Positions 9,385 to 18,759 of a stretch of DNA of 64,000 nucleotides are shown piece by piece. The stretch lies in assembly GCF_950295315.1 (NCBI RefSeq), contig NC_080165.1, forward strand, positions 5,847,789 through 5,911,788. The letters run 5' to 3'. Numbering within the stretch: the first letter of the stretch is position 1; each line of letters opens with the position of its first letter. This DNA comes from Erinaceus europaeus (taxonomy: Eukaryota > Chordata > Mammalia > Eulipotyphla > Erinaceidae). Under the pieces are notes generated by a model that saw nothing but the letters and a program-made list of their open reading frames with translations, ran no database searches and was not told where the DNA came from. Position numbers and translations under genes: made by a program.

Positions 9385-10519
9385 CACATGCAGAATTTGC
9401 ACAGTTTATTATATGTAAGATATATATTCATATAGAAAGCATCTAAACACAAGACAAAGAGCTTTAAAAGAAAAGATTAGGTTGTACATTTTTAAAAACT
9501 CATTCAATACCAAATCCAAGACAGATCACAGTTACATTGTAAACTGTTTTCTTCATAAAGCTAATGTTGCCTTAATGACGAATTTTAAATGCACTTGTTG
9601 ATGAGCAATGATAATTCAGCAGTTACACAGAGTAGTACTTTAAGCCAGATAAAGCAAAGAAAAATTCTTGTTTAATATAGATATATATATATATATTTAA
9701 ATTCCAGTAATAGCTTCTTAAATTCATGTTAAAAATATAATCAATACTAAAGGCAGCAAAATGCTTTTCTTGGCTGATGCCTTGATTACTTTACCACTTA
9801 ACCAGGTTACACAGTGTTTTTTTTTTATAGTCTGTTTTTAAAATTTTTTTATGTTTTTTTTTTTTCCTGTCAGGTATAACTGACAACTATTGAAAGATAC
9901 ACGAAGTGAAAACTCACATTGTCGCACCTTGTGGAAAATATTCAAACTACATTTAAAATGCTTTTTTTTTTCTTGTTTTTTAATGGAGACGTCTATTATT
10001 CCACAAGAAATCGTTTTTGTAAAACTACAGGCTGTCTATGGCAAGAGGAACTAAACTACATCCAACCAGGACGGTAGAAAAATCCCTGAAAAGAAACTCA
10101 CAGCCTAGTTACATATGCAATAAGGTTATATGCTTTTATCTCCAAAGCCCTCCCATTGTAGGGAATGCCATAACTTCCAGACTTCCTCCCCAAGAGGCAG
10201 TGCCTCACAAGCTCATTCGATCAAGGTGTGATGATGATGGCTTACGATTCAATAGGACAAATATCTAGATATAGCAGCCCTCGTATGGATGTCGATCGTA
10301 ACGACACAAATAAACAGTTCCAATAGAGAATACTTGCTGATTACATCATTTGGTACGAAGCATAATAAACAACGCGGGACAGATTGGCACAAACACATGC
10401 AGTTCAAGAACTCTCTTATCTCAAAGCCGTTCCCAATCCCAAATCTTTCCTTGTATGCTAGCTGACGTTCAAAGGGTTTCTCTTAAACACCTGGCAGAAT
10501 CGGGATGCCTACAAGCCAG
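9385..10519 (-). other. PLAGL1: PLAGL1 3' UTR
   Basis: About 1.1 kb of AT-rich, SINE-free sequence follows the stop codon. The left boundary is set by an AATAAA signal (minus strand) at 9405-9410, placing cleavage near 9385. Freedom from the SINEs that crowd both sides is consistent with selection on this UTR. Landmarks include an (AT)n run near 9681-9697 and several T-runs (A-runs in the mRNA). Confidence 0.7.
9405..9410 (-). terminator. PLAGL1: polyadenylation signal AATAAA for PLAGL1
   Basis: Plus-strand 'tttatt' reads AATAAA on the gene strand, followed downstream by 'ctgtgcaaattctgcatgtg'. It is the best candidate below the stop codon, with SINEs starting soon after. Confidence 0.6.
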
Positions 10520-11750
10520 TCATCTGAACGCGTGGTGGAAATGAGGCAAGATGGCTGGCCCCGCAGTGGCAGAGAACACATGCGGCAGAGGGGGCAGAGC
10601 CAGCTGGCCCAGGCTCATGGCGAGGGAGGGGTCCTGCTGCTGCTGCCCCAAACAGCCTAATCGATGGGGCAGCGATTCCCCGGGCCCCAGGGTGAGAGTA
10701 CCATTCCCAAAGGCGTTCTGGGCGGCAGGTGGCAGCTGCCAGAAGCCCAACAGCGGGGAAAGGTCCAGAGAGGCGGGTATGGTTAGGTTCACGGCATCCG
10801 CCGACAGCTCCTTGGGCAGGTTGATCTTAGCAGCACTGCCCTTAGCCAGGTCAAAACCTGGACTGAGCTTCAGAGGGGACTGAGGCTCTTGCAGAGGGAA
10901 GTCCTCCAGCAGATTAACATTGCAATAGCCTTTATTCTCCTGTTTGATGGGCATGCTTGCAAGTGGAGGGTACGAGGTAGCGGCGGTGTTGTACTTGTGG
11001 TTGTGGAGGGCCGGGGGAGAGTTAGGGGGAGCTGGCATGGGGTGGAGTGGGGCCAGGGGCTCTGGCAGCGGCTGAATGGGCTGCAGAGGTGGCTCTGGGT
11101 GATTGCTGGGGAGGGTGTGGACCTCGACCTGCAAGCTGCTGGCTAACCCGTTCTGCACAGGGGCCCCCAGGGGGAAAGGAGACAGAGTGGTGGTCGCCTT
11201 CAGCTGAAACTGGGGGGAGATGGCATGCAGGGTGCTCAGCAGGTCTCCAGGCTGCAGACTCTCCCTCATCAGCTCCTGCGAGTGGGTCTTCTTGGTGTGG
11301 CGGGTGAGGTGGTCTTTGCGGCCAAATCTCTGGGCGCAGAACTGACACAGGAAGTCCTTGCAGCCTGTGTGGACCACCAGGTGGCGCCGGACATCTTTCC
11401 TGGTGTAGAAGCACCTCTCGCAGTGGTCGCACTGGTGCTTCTTCTCCCGGGCTCCGTGGTGGGGCTTCTCTTCGGCGTGGGCCTTGAGGTGGTCGAGCAG
11501 CACCTCCGTGCTGCCCAGCTCCAGCGCGCACACCCCGCAGGTGAGGTCGCCGCTGCTGGCCGCGTGCAGCGCCAGGTGCCTCTTGTAGCCCAGCACCGTG
11601 TGATACTTCTTCCCACACTCCTCGCACCCAAAGGCCATTTTGTTAGGGTCATGGGTCTGGAGATGATTTTTCAGGTGGTCTTTCCGGTTGAATGTCTTCT
11701 CACAGTGAGCACACTGGTGAGATTTCTGGGGTGAGTGGGTCGCCATGTGC
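10520..11750 (-). CDS. PLAGL1: PLAGL1 (ZAC1) terminal coding exon: zinc fingers 3-7 and C-terminal region
   Basis: This exon encodes the bulk of the PLAG-family C2H2 zinc-finger transcription factor ZAC1, a nuclear regulator of proliferation, imprinted and paternally expressed in human and mouse. The acceptor 'ggacag' precedes 11750; the first base completes an Arg codon, then His-Met-Ala-Thr-His-Ser. Five complete C2H2 fingers follow: CAHC...H..H, CEEC..., CGVC..., CDHC... and CQFC...HTKKTH. After these comes a Pro/Ser/Leu-rich region ending in the family's terminal Leu-Pro-His-Phe-His-His-Ala-Phe-Arg and TGA at 10520-10522. From the ATG at 11746 it encodes 408 residues, against 411 for the human two-finger-less isoform as I recall it. 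The frame is open throughout, with no frameshift. The exon is GC-rich compared with its surroundings. Confidence 0.97.
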
Positions 11751-12775
11751 CTGTCCGGGAAAAAGAAAAAAGCAAGTCCATGGTAGGCTTCATTATTATT
11801 ATTATTATTTTAAAGAGTTGAATAAAAAGGTGGGGTTGGGGAGGGGGGAGAGAAACACAGAACGTAGGTGGAGGAAGCGGCATGGAATTATACCCCTAGT
11901 AGCTTACATACTCTTGCAAATCACTATTCAATCACTGATTCGTTTTTTAAAAGTTGAATGGAGAAACAATATTAAAACGTTCTTAGTGTTTTTGTCCCAA
12001 GTGCTGATAAAGAGATCACTTTCATTGTATAAGACTTTCCTAATACTTTTCCAATTCTGCAAATGCAAAAACCGTTGTGATGTTAACACCTATAAAAAAA
12101 AAAAAACTTTTCCTAGTGTGTAGGGAGGGGTAGCTGAATAAGTACGAGTATTTTTAAAATGTGGTCATGGAAGATATCTTTCACGGAGGGGGCAATGGTC
12201 ATTCTATGCTTTTTGGAAATTCCTAAATTTCAAAAAAAAAAAAAAAAACAAAGAGACCCAATTTGCCTGCTATCACTGTCCTCCCCTCAGCTTTAACTTA
12301 CTGTTTCTAAATCCACTTTCTCTTTATCCTGATTAAGACACTGAGCTCAGGTTATAGGCAAAAATACTAAACACCTCGGAGAGTGTTCCAGCAGACCCAG
12401 AATGCCAGCCTCGCCACCCGGGCCCTGGCCCTAAGCTTTGAGCTTCCCACACGATCTGTGCTGAGTCTGGTTTCCTCTCCCTCACACTTCGCTGCCTGCT
12501 GTGTCTCTGGTATTCACAGGTGTGCACCTGGGACTCCCTCAACCTGCTCCTTGAAGGCCGTCAGTCATGGCGCTGACGACATCCAGACGGATTTTTCTAT
12601 TAGGGATAAGTTGCTATTCCTAACGCAGTTATGCGTCTTTAACTGAGGTTTGGGGACAAGCCCTAGTCATCCGAGTCTATATGGAATTTGAAAGCAGCCA
12701 TTTTACAGGAATTAGTTCTGAAAGATCACCTCTATTCTATCATAGCTCCATTGAATTCTAAAAATCTAAACTGTT
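11751..12775 (-). other. PLAGL1 intron, SINE-free proximal part
   Basis: Start of the intron between the two coding exons. Holds a (TTA)n/ATT run near 11793-11812 and an A-run at 12233-12248; otherwise unique-looking, with no exon signal that I trust. Confidence 0.5.
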
Positions 12776-13052
12776 GGGAGTCAGGCAGTAGCGCAGCGGG
12801 TTAAGCGCAGGTGGCGTGAAACGCAAGGACCGCAAGGACCGGTGAAAGGATCCCGGCTCCCCACCTGCAGGGGAGACACTTCACAAGTGATGACACAGGT
12901 CTGTAGGTGTCTGTCTTTCTCTCCCCCTCTCTGTCTCCCCTCCTCTCTCGATTTTTCTCTGTCCTATCTAACAACGATGACAACAATAATAACTACAACA
13001 ATAAAAACAAGGGCAACAAAAGGGGGAAATAAATAAGTAAAATTAAAAAAAA
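12776..13052 (+). repeat. A-family SINE
   Basis: Plus-strand A copy inside the PLAGL1 intron, antisense to the gene. The head carries a small duplication ('cgcaaggaccgcaaggacc') and the B box is deleted (the 'ggttcgagccccc' block is missing between 'ggatccc' and 'ggctcccc'). Confidence 0.9.
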
Positions 13053-14129
13053 AACCTAAGCTGATAAAAAAAATCAGAAACCCCTGAGTTTTCATCTGAG
13101 GAACCTTATGAAAGTTCGTTTTAATGTCTTAGTGTCATTTAGTGCACCAAGTTCTGTGTGCTGGAACGTCTTACAGAACATGAGCCCGTGTTACAGGTTT
13201 GCAGGCACCACACAGGTTGTTTTGTGTCCCCTCCTGATTATATATATAAACCTCTGAGGAGTTTTGTCTTTTGAGGCTAAAGTCTGTCTTATTGACAACT
13301 TAAATGCAGCTGTACCCTTGTTAACCTGTGGCTAAAGAGCTTCTGGATATGAAAGATTTCAGTGTGTTTCACCCACGAGTACTGACACGCCACACTTCTT
13401 GACCTGTGCTGTCTCTTCTTGATTCTTTTCTAGAGGCGGGCCTGCAGAGGGCTTTGGAGAGGCGACTGTTCACACAGTGGTGACCTCTAGTAGGGGCAGA
13501 CCGGAAGCCCACTCAAAACATAAAGGTTATCGGAGTCAACATACCCTTTTCCTAAGGTCAAAGCAAAACCTCGTATCTCCTTTCTCTCTCTCTCTCTCCA
13601 TATATATATATATGGTGTGAGTTATGTATGTGCAGGGCTTATAAAGAAAATTAAGGCACTCCTACTCTGCAGAACACCAGAGCTAGTTCTGCAAAGGGAG
13701 ACACATTCCATATGGGTTCTGTAAGACAAGGCCAAGCGGTGCTGGCGTCAGGAACTGCTGTCCTAGCCATCTGAGCTATCTGCCGCTCTCTCTCCGTTGC
13801 AGGTTTATTTCAATACACTGAGGCTGCAGACAGGAACCGAAAGAGCCTGTCAGAAGCTTGGTAATCAGCATCTTATACAGGCTCATAGAAGAAGACACCT
13901 GAGTGGGGACAGGTCTCAAATGGAGCGTCATTTTTCTTTCTACTTGGTTCAGAACTAGTGAATAGGACCCCTAAGCTTCCTTGGATCTTTGAATCTTGCT
14001 TCTCTCCTCTTTATTTTTTGTGGAGATTCCCCCCCCCCCATCTGCTTAGATCTCATTCTATCCCATGGACAGCTCAATGCCATATATACAATTCTGAACC
14101 TGGTAGTTCATTCAGCAGTTAAGGAAATT
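13053..14129 (-). other. PLAGL1 intron, no recognised element
   Basis: Includes a (TC)n/(TA)n tract near 13584-13614. No coding or repeat family identified with confidence. Confidence 0.4.
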
Positions 14130-14250
14130 ATTGAGAAAGAAAGGAGAATGAGAAAGCGAGATAGGCGATGCCAAGGACTGAAGACAAGACCACACGCATG
14201 CAAGACTTGTGCTCTGCCTCTTAACTGCCTCCCCAGACACTGGCCCGGAT
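14130..14250 (-). repeat. D-family SINE, decayed
   Basis: Minus-strand D layout: 'gagaaagcgagatagg' tail side, 'gatgccaaggactgaagaca' around the reversed B box and 'tgcctccccagacactggccc' head. Confidence 0.55.
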
Positions 14251-15300
14251 TTTCAAGGCCTCCTTTCTCACCCGTCTCCTGGCCTACCTTTGAGAAGGGG
14301 ACAGAGAAACTCGTGATGCCTGACCAGTAACGCCCCTGCTGAGACTTGACCAGTTCTGAATTTCGTCAAAGTGCCTTTGCCTAGCCTCCGATGCTCCCCT
14401 TCACTGCTCATGCAACTGTCCTAGTGCAGAAGATTCTCACCCTAGAATCGAAATCACTCCCGACAATGTCTTTCCATCCTTCAACTTCTCTTAACTCAAC
14501 CCACAAAGCCACTGGTATCAGTCCGCTCTACAGACAGAACCATGTTGCAGTCATCATTGTAGGATGTCATCTGGCTCCTATCAGTGACCCTAGAACTCTC
14601 TGGGGTAGTGGCTCCCCAACGCGGGACAGTGGTGTGCCTTGCCAGGCTATCTAGTCTTATCCTGCGCTGCCCTCACCTCTCTGCTTCCCTCATCCACGCT
14701 GTGAGTGCTCATATTCTCTGTTCTAGTGTAGCAGCTGAATTATTTTTCCCAGCCTCTGCTTATATAAGATGGAGTTTATGTTGCAACTGAGGGCAGTGGG
14801 GTAGAATGCCACCCTTAAAAAAATAATAATAATAAATAAAAGCCCTAATGTCTCCCACTGCCTCCCCATTGTTCCTCTCTCAGAACATAGCCTGGAGTCA
14901 GAGAGGCAAGTCATGTCCGTGGCTGTGGGGTGGAAGGCTGTTCTTACATAAAGTCCACTTCCCTTTCTGCCTCACTTCACACCCTTAACGGAACCAGTCG
15001 CTTCCCTTGCTCAGAACCACCACCTCCTAAATGTGGCTTAATATATCTTCTTCAGAGTGGCTGAGGACTCCTGCCATGCCACTGTCTTCCCCACACATCT
15101 GTCCCCGTGTGGTTTTCACAGTCACAGTGTCCTCACTGTGGCTTCACCCTGCCTTCAGTGCTCAGTTAGTTAATAAGTGCTGTGTGCACACAAGCAGCTC
15201 GTTGCGAGACAGAAGGCCTCGGCAACATCATCAGGGCACACAGTAGGTGCTCAGGACTCGATATTCATGGTGACTCGAGTCTGCTCTGCATGCACAGCAC
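14251..15300 (+). repeat. possible ancient LINE (L2-like) remnants
   Basis: Contains phrases typical of L2 3' ends, such as 'ctctctgcttccctcatcca' and 'gcacacagtaggtgctcagg' at 15235-15254. Degraded and patchy; I cannot fix boundaries by eye. No gene seen. Confidence 0.3.
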
Positions 15301-15867
15301 ATCTGGGTTTTAAAATGAGCTGCCACGGGCTTATTTTGAAAAAAAAAAATCAATGCATTCTCTTACATTATATTTAATCATGGTGTTCTGAAGGAATAGA
15401 TCATTTATAAGGTAATTATCATTTATAATTATAAGATAATTTACATCTTTTTTTTAATTTAGTTGACTTCCTCCAGGGCACTGCAGGTTTTAATAACCAT
15501 GCTATCCATGTTAATACCGCTCAGATGGAAATCCTCTCTTGCTAAACGTCGGCTTTCACCTATGCATTATTTATAGGTGCGGAGTGCCTCCGTTGAAGCT
15601 TCACAGCTCAGTTCATGGCCATAAGCAGCAAGTGACACATCTCCCTTAAGCAGAGACCAGGAGAGGTGCATGTCAGGCGGCGCCTGTGTGTGCGGCTCTG
15701 AAGACACCATGCATCTACTCTCAGACCCTGTGCCCTGCCGCCTGCCATGGTACAAACAGCCTTTGATGGCAGAAGCTGCCTCTCACATATTCATTTCCCT
15801 GGTGGAAGCAAATACCTAGCAGGTACTCAGGAAATAATTCAGCCTAGATGTACTATTAAAAATATAA

Positions 15868-16212
15868 AATAGGGGGCCGGGCGGTAGCGCGGCGGGTTAA
15901 GCGCACATGACACAAAGCGCAAGGACCAGAGTAAGGATCCCGGTTCGAGCCCCCGGCTCCCCACCTGCAGGGGAGTCGCTTCACAGGCGGTGAAGCAGGT
16001 CTGCAGGTATCTGTCTGTCTCTCCCCCTCTCTGTCTTCCCCTCCTCTCTCCATTATCTCTGTCCTGTCCAAAAATGACAACAATAACAACAACAACAAAG
16101 ATAAACAACAAGGGCAACAAAAGGGGAAAAAAATAGCCTCCAGGAGCAGTGGATTCATAGTGCAGGCACCGAGCCCCAGCAATAATCCTGGAGACAAAAA
16201 AAAAAAAAAAAA
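15868..16212 (+). repeat. A-ext SINE
   Basis: Near-consensus full-length copy including the 3' extension ('agcctccaggagcagtggat' to 'caataatcctggagac') and an A tail at 16195-16213. Antisense to PLAGL1, in its intron. Confidence 0.93.
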
Positions 16213-16213
16213 A

Positions 16214-16484
16214 GGCAAGTTGGGTGGTAGCTCAGCGGGTGGCGCAAAGCAAGGACCGGCATAAGGATCCCAGTTTGAACCCCTGGCTCCCCATCTGCAG
16301 GGGAGTCGCTTCACAAGAGGTGAAGCAGGTCTGCAGGTGTCTCTCTTCCTCCCCCCCCTCTGTCTTCCCCGCCTCTCTCCATTTTCTCTCTGTCCTATCC
16401 AACAACAACAACATCAATAATAATGACAACAATAAAACAAGGGCAACAAAAGGGAATAAATAAATAAATATTTTTTAAAAAAGA
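16214..16484 (+). repeat. A-family SINE, tandem to the previous one
   Basis: Starts immediately after the A tail of the preceding copy, suggesting insertion into that tail. The head is shortened (the 'taagcgcacgtgg' part is lost), and the tail is CAA-rich then (AAAT)n. Confidence 0.9.
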
Positions 16485-16997
16485 AAATAGTTGATCTGCT
16501 TAAAACTGTTGGTTACTCTTTTTCCTTTCTATCCATGGATACATCATAATTGCCTTTCAAAATTTGACTACGTGTAGTTTTAGACACTAGTGGAAAAACT
16601 GCTTTGGCAACCTACACTAAGAGGTACTTTCCTCTCTCAACCTTCACTGTTAGGACTCGGACAGTCCCTGAATATTTCCCACCTGAACGATTCCAATCTT
16701 GAATTTGTCTACTTCTCTCTTTCCCAAATTACGGCACTGTCACCATCCCGATATGCGAATACAGTCCTATTTTCACCACTTGGCTGTAGCAGAATAAGAC
16801 TAACTCCTCAGGGCGTTGGTTAACGTTTGATCTGAGCTGCCTCCTTCTTGCCTACACGTGGAGAGGAGCCCCGTGCACTACTGTCTGTGCACATGTGCTC
16901 TCAGGACAAGGCCTTTAACTCCCCTGCTACTTCCTGTCTGTCCACTTTCAATGCCATTCCTGTGCAAGCTGTGCCAAGGTCACAGCTTGCACTCCTT
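16485..16997 (-). other. PLAGL1 intron, no recognised element
   Basis: Unique-looking stretch between SINEs. No splice pair or ORF worth naming. Confidence 0.4.
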
Positions 16998-17336
16998 TTG
17001 CCTCCAGGGTTATTGCTGGGGCTTGGTGCTTGCACTAGGAATCCACCGTTCCTGGAGGCTATTTTTTCCCATTTTGTTGCCCTTGTTGTTGTGCTTATTG
17101 TAGCTGTTATTGTTATCATAGCTGTTGTTGTTGTTGGATAGGACAGAGAGAAATGGAGAGAGGAGGGGAAGACAGAGAGGGGGAGAGAAAGATAGACACC
17201 TGCAGACCTGCTTCACCGCCTGTGAAGCGACTCCCCTGCAGGTGGGGAGCTGGGGGCTCGAACCGGGATCCTTCCGCCGGTCCTAGTGCTTTGCGCCATG
17301 TGTGCTTAACCCACTGCGCTACTGCCCGACTCCCCT
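16998..17336 (-). repeat. A-ext SINE
   Basis: Sense to PLAGL1. The 3' extension is at 17000-17075 ('ttgcctccagggttattgct', 'aggaatccaccgttcctgga'), the CAA-rich part at 17080-17136, and the head ends 'actgcgctactgcccgactc'. Near consensus. Its 3' end lies toward the next coding exon. Confidence 0.93.
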
Positions 17337-17735
17337 GGACTCTCTCTTCTAAGAAACTGTCCCTGGGTTCATCACACAGTGGAGAACAACGTCCCCTCAC
17401 ACGGACGGCTCTGTCACAGCACATAGGCCGCATCTTGATTTGTGTTTGCACGGCTGCCTCCCCAGTCAGGGATGGTTCCCCCCCCCCCTTCCCGGCCCCC
17501 GTCTTTCTCTCTCGGCCCGAGGATGCAAGAACACAAGAAGGACATCTGCTGAGGGAATAAACTACCACTGCACAGCAAACCTGTTGCAAAGCACAGCGGT
17601 CACTGGGCACGCAGGTCCCAGTGCTTAGAAGCATGTATGCTGCGACCTTTCCCCTCGCAGAGTGTTGGCTGGAGGGCTTCGCAAGGCCATGTAAAGGCAT
17701 GTGTAAAGCACCATACCTTTCCTAAAGCCTCTCAC
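17337..17735 (-). other. PLAGL1 intron next to the ZF1-2 exon
   Basis: Intron sequence downstream of the donor at 17735. Contains a C-run at 17478-17487. Nothing else recognised. Confidence 0.5.
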
Positions 17736-17951
17736 CTCATTAATTTATATCTGGAAACGAAGGCTTTGCCACAGTCAGGCTGCAAGCACTTGAAAGGTCG
17801 CTCCCTGGAGTGGGAATAATTGTGGATAGTGAACTTCTCCAGGGTGAGAAACGTCTTGCCACATAGCTGGCAGGGTAGGCGGCCATGGGCTTTGCTTTTC
17901 ACTCTTTCTTTTTCAGATGCGCTGAGTAAGGGCTGTGCCATGTGAGCACAG
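17736..17951 (-). CDS. PLAGL1: PLAGL1 first coding exon: zinc fingers 1-2, start region abnormal
   Basis: Encodes finger 1 (CQLCGKTF...HNYSH) and finger 2 ([10 protein letters not shown]...), then Arg-Tyr-Lys-Leu-Met and two bases of Arg, with donor ATGAG/gtgaga at 17736/17735. The phase matches the exon starting at 11750. Fingers 1-2 are as conserved as the rest. The 5' end is odd. In PLAGL1 the protein normally starts Met-Ala-x-Phe-x-Cys; here the ATG at that place (17887-17885) is in the wrong frame, and the finger frame reads His-Gly-Arg-Leu-Pro-Cys across it. That fits a one-base loss between the ATG and the first Cys codon. With the acceptor 'ttactcag' the exon starts at 17921 and has no in-frame ATG upstream of the fingers. 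With the upstream acceptor 'ctccttccag' it starts at 17951 and an ATG at 17941-17939 gives a 68-residue in-frame leader-plus-fingers and about 478 residues in total. Which acceptor is used cannot be told from sequence. Confidence 0.85.
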
Positions 17952-18053
17952 CTGGAAGGAGGGCGCTGAGCACACAGCGAAACTCCAGGGGGAGCCACAG
18001 TGCTGTGGTTCTCTGGGCCTGGGTCTACCCACTGGGAGGGGGCTCTCAGTTAC

Positions 18054-18201
18054 CACTAGCTGGGCTTCCTGCTTCCCCACATCCCAATTTATATGCGGTC
18101 TCAAGTTGAGAGAAGAAAGTCTGAGGCACACAAGAGGTTCCAGGAGCAGAAAGGTAATCTGTGTCACTAGAGCTGGGACATGTCCAGGGTCACCAGACTG
18201 T
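18054..18201 (-). other. candidate PLAGL1 5' UTR exon
   Basis: Acceptor: a good pyrimidine tract 'ctgttcctcttctctccacag' ending at 18202. Donor: CTAGTG/gtaact at 18054/18053. This would be a 148-base exon separated by a 100-130 base intron from the first coding exon. It holds two short upstream ORFs (ATG at 18181-18183, and one near its 3' end), both closed by stops inside the exon, so it cannot supply an in-frame start. The donor is only fair. The exon may also be continuous with the coding exon. Confidence 0.4.
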
Positions 18202-18437
18202 CTGTGGAGAGAAGAGGAACAGTTTTCTTGAATTAGCCATTGGGAAACAACGCTTGGCCTCCCCCACCAGTTTAGAAAGTACATGTTCCTGCTAGGGGCT
18301 CCACTGCAGCTCAGGTGTCCATCCTCTGTCCTCCGTGTGTGTTTGTAGAAGGTCCTGCTTCAGATGCGGTGCACCTGTCTGTTTCTCCTCCAGGGTGGGG
18401 AGGATTAAGCATGCGGTGTTTTCAGGGTGGGTGGAAC

Positions 18438-18440
<3 letters not shown>

Positions 18441-18492
<52 letters not shown>
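18441..18492. repeat. (GT)26 microsatellite
   Basis: Uninterrupted GT dinucleotide run; purity suggests ongoing length variation. Confidence 0.97.
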
Positions 18493-18494
<2 letters not shown>

Positions 18495-18509
18495 AAGATG
18501 TCTATTTTT

Positions 18510-18755
18510 TAGCAAGACCAGAAGAGAAAATACAAGTACAACCTGACCTGGAATTGGCGTATTGCACCAAAGTAAAAGACTCTGGGGTGGGTGGTGGGTG
18601 GGTGAGGAGAATACAGGTCCAAAAAGGATGACAGAGGACCTAGTGGGGGTTGTATTGTTCTGTGGAAAACTGGGAAATGTTATGCATGTACAAACTACTG
18701 TATTTACTGTCGAATGTAAAACATTAATTCCCCAATAAAGAAATAAAAAAAATGT
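18510..18755 (+). repeat. second LINE-type 3' end ('type II')
   Basis: Longest of four copies in the window (others at 39305-39470 minus, 58283-58412 plus, 63010-63315 plus). Landmarks: 'gtattgcaccaaagtaaaag', 'gacagaggacctagtggggg', 'tggaaaactgggaaatgtta', 'tactgtcgaatgtaaaacat', then 'ccccaataaagaaataaaa'. The shared end with an A-rich tail indicates retroposition; I treat it as a LINE 3' UTR family. Confidence 0.7.
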
Positions 18756-18759
18756 CTAT

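Noticed and set aside
11022..11627. Long frames overlapping the PLAGL1 terminal exon in other frames and on the plus strand
   Set aside because: Shadows of a GC-rich zinc-finger and Pro-rich coding exon; the real frame is continuous and has all finger Cys/His residues.
15856..16314. Open frame of about 150 codons on the minus strand
   Set aside because: It lies wholly within two A-type SINEs and reads their repeated body. The same peptide-like pattern recurs at every A SINE in the window.
17116..17700. Open frame of about 190 codons on the minus strand between the PLAGL1 coding exons
   Set aside because: Half is an A-type SINE, the rest is intron without splice signals or similarity to any protein I know.
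18335..18631. Open frame with a long Cys-Val run
   Set aside because: Product of the (GT)26 microsatellite.
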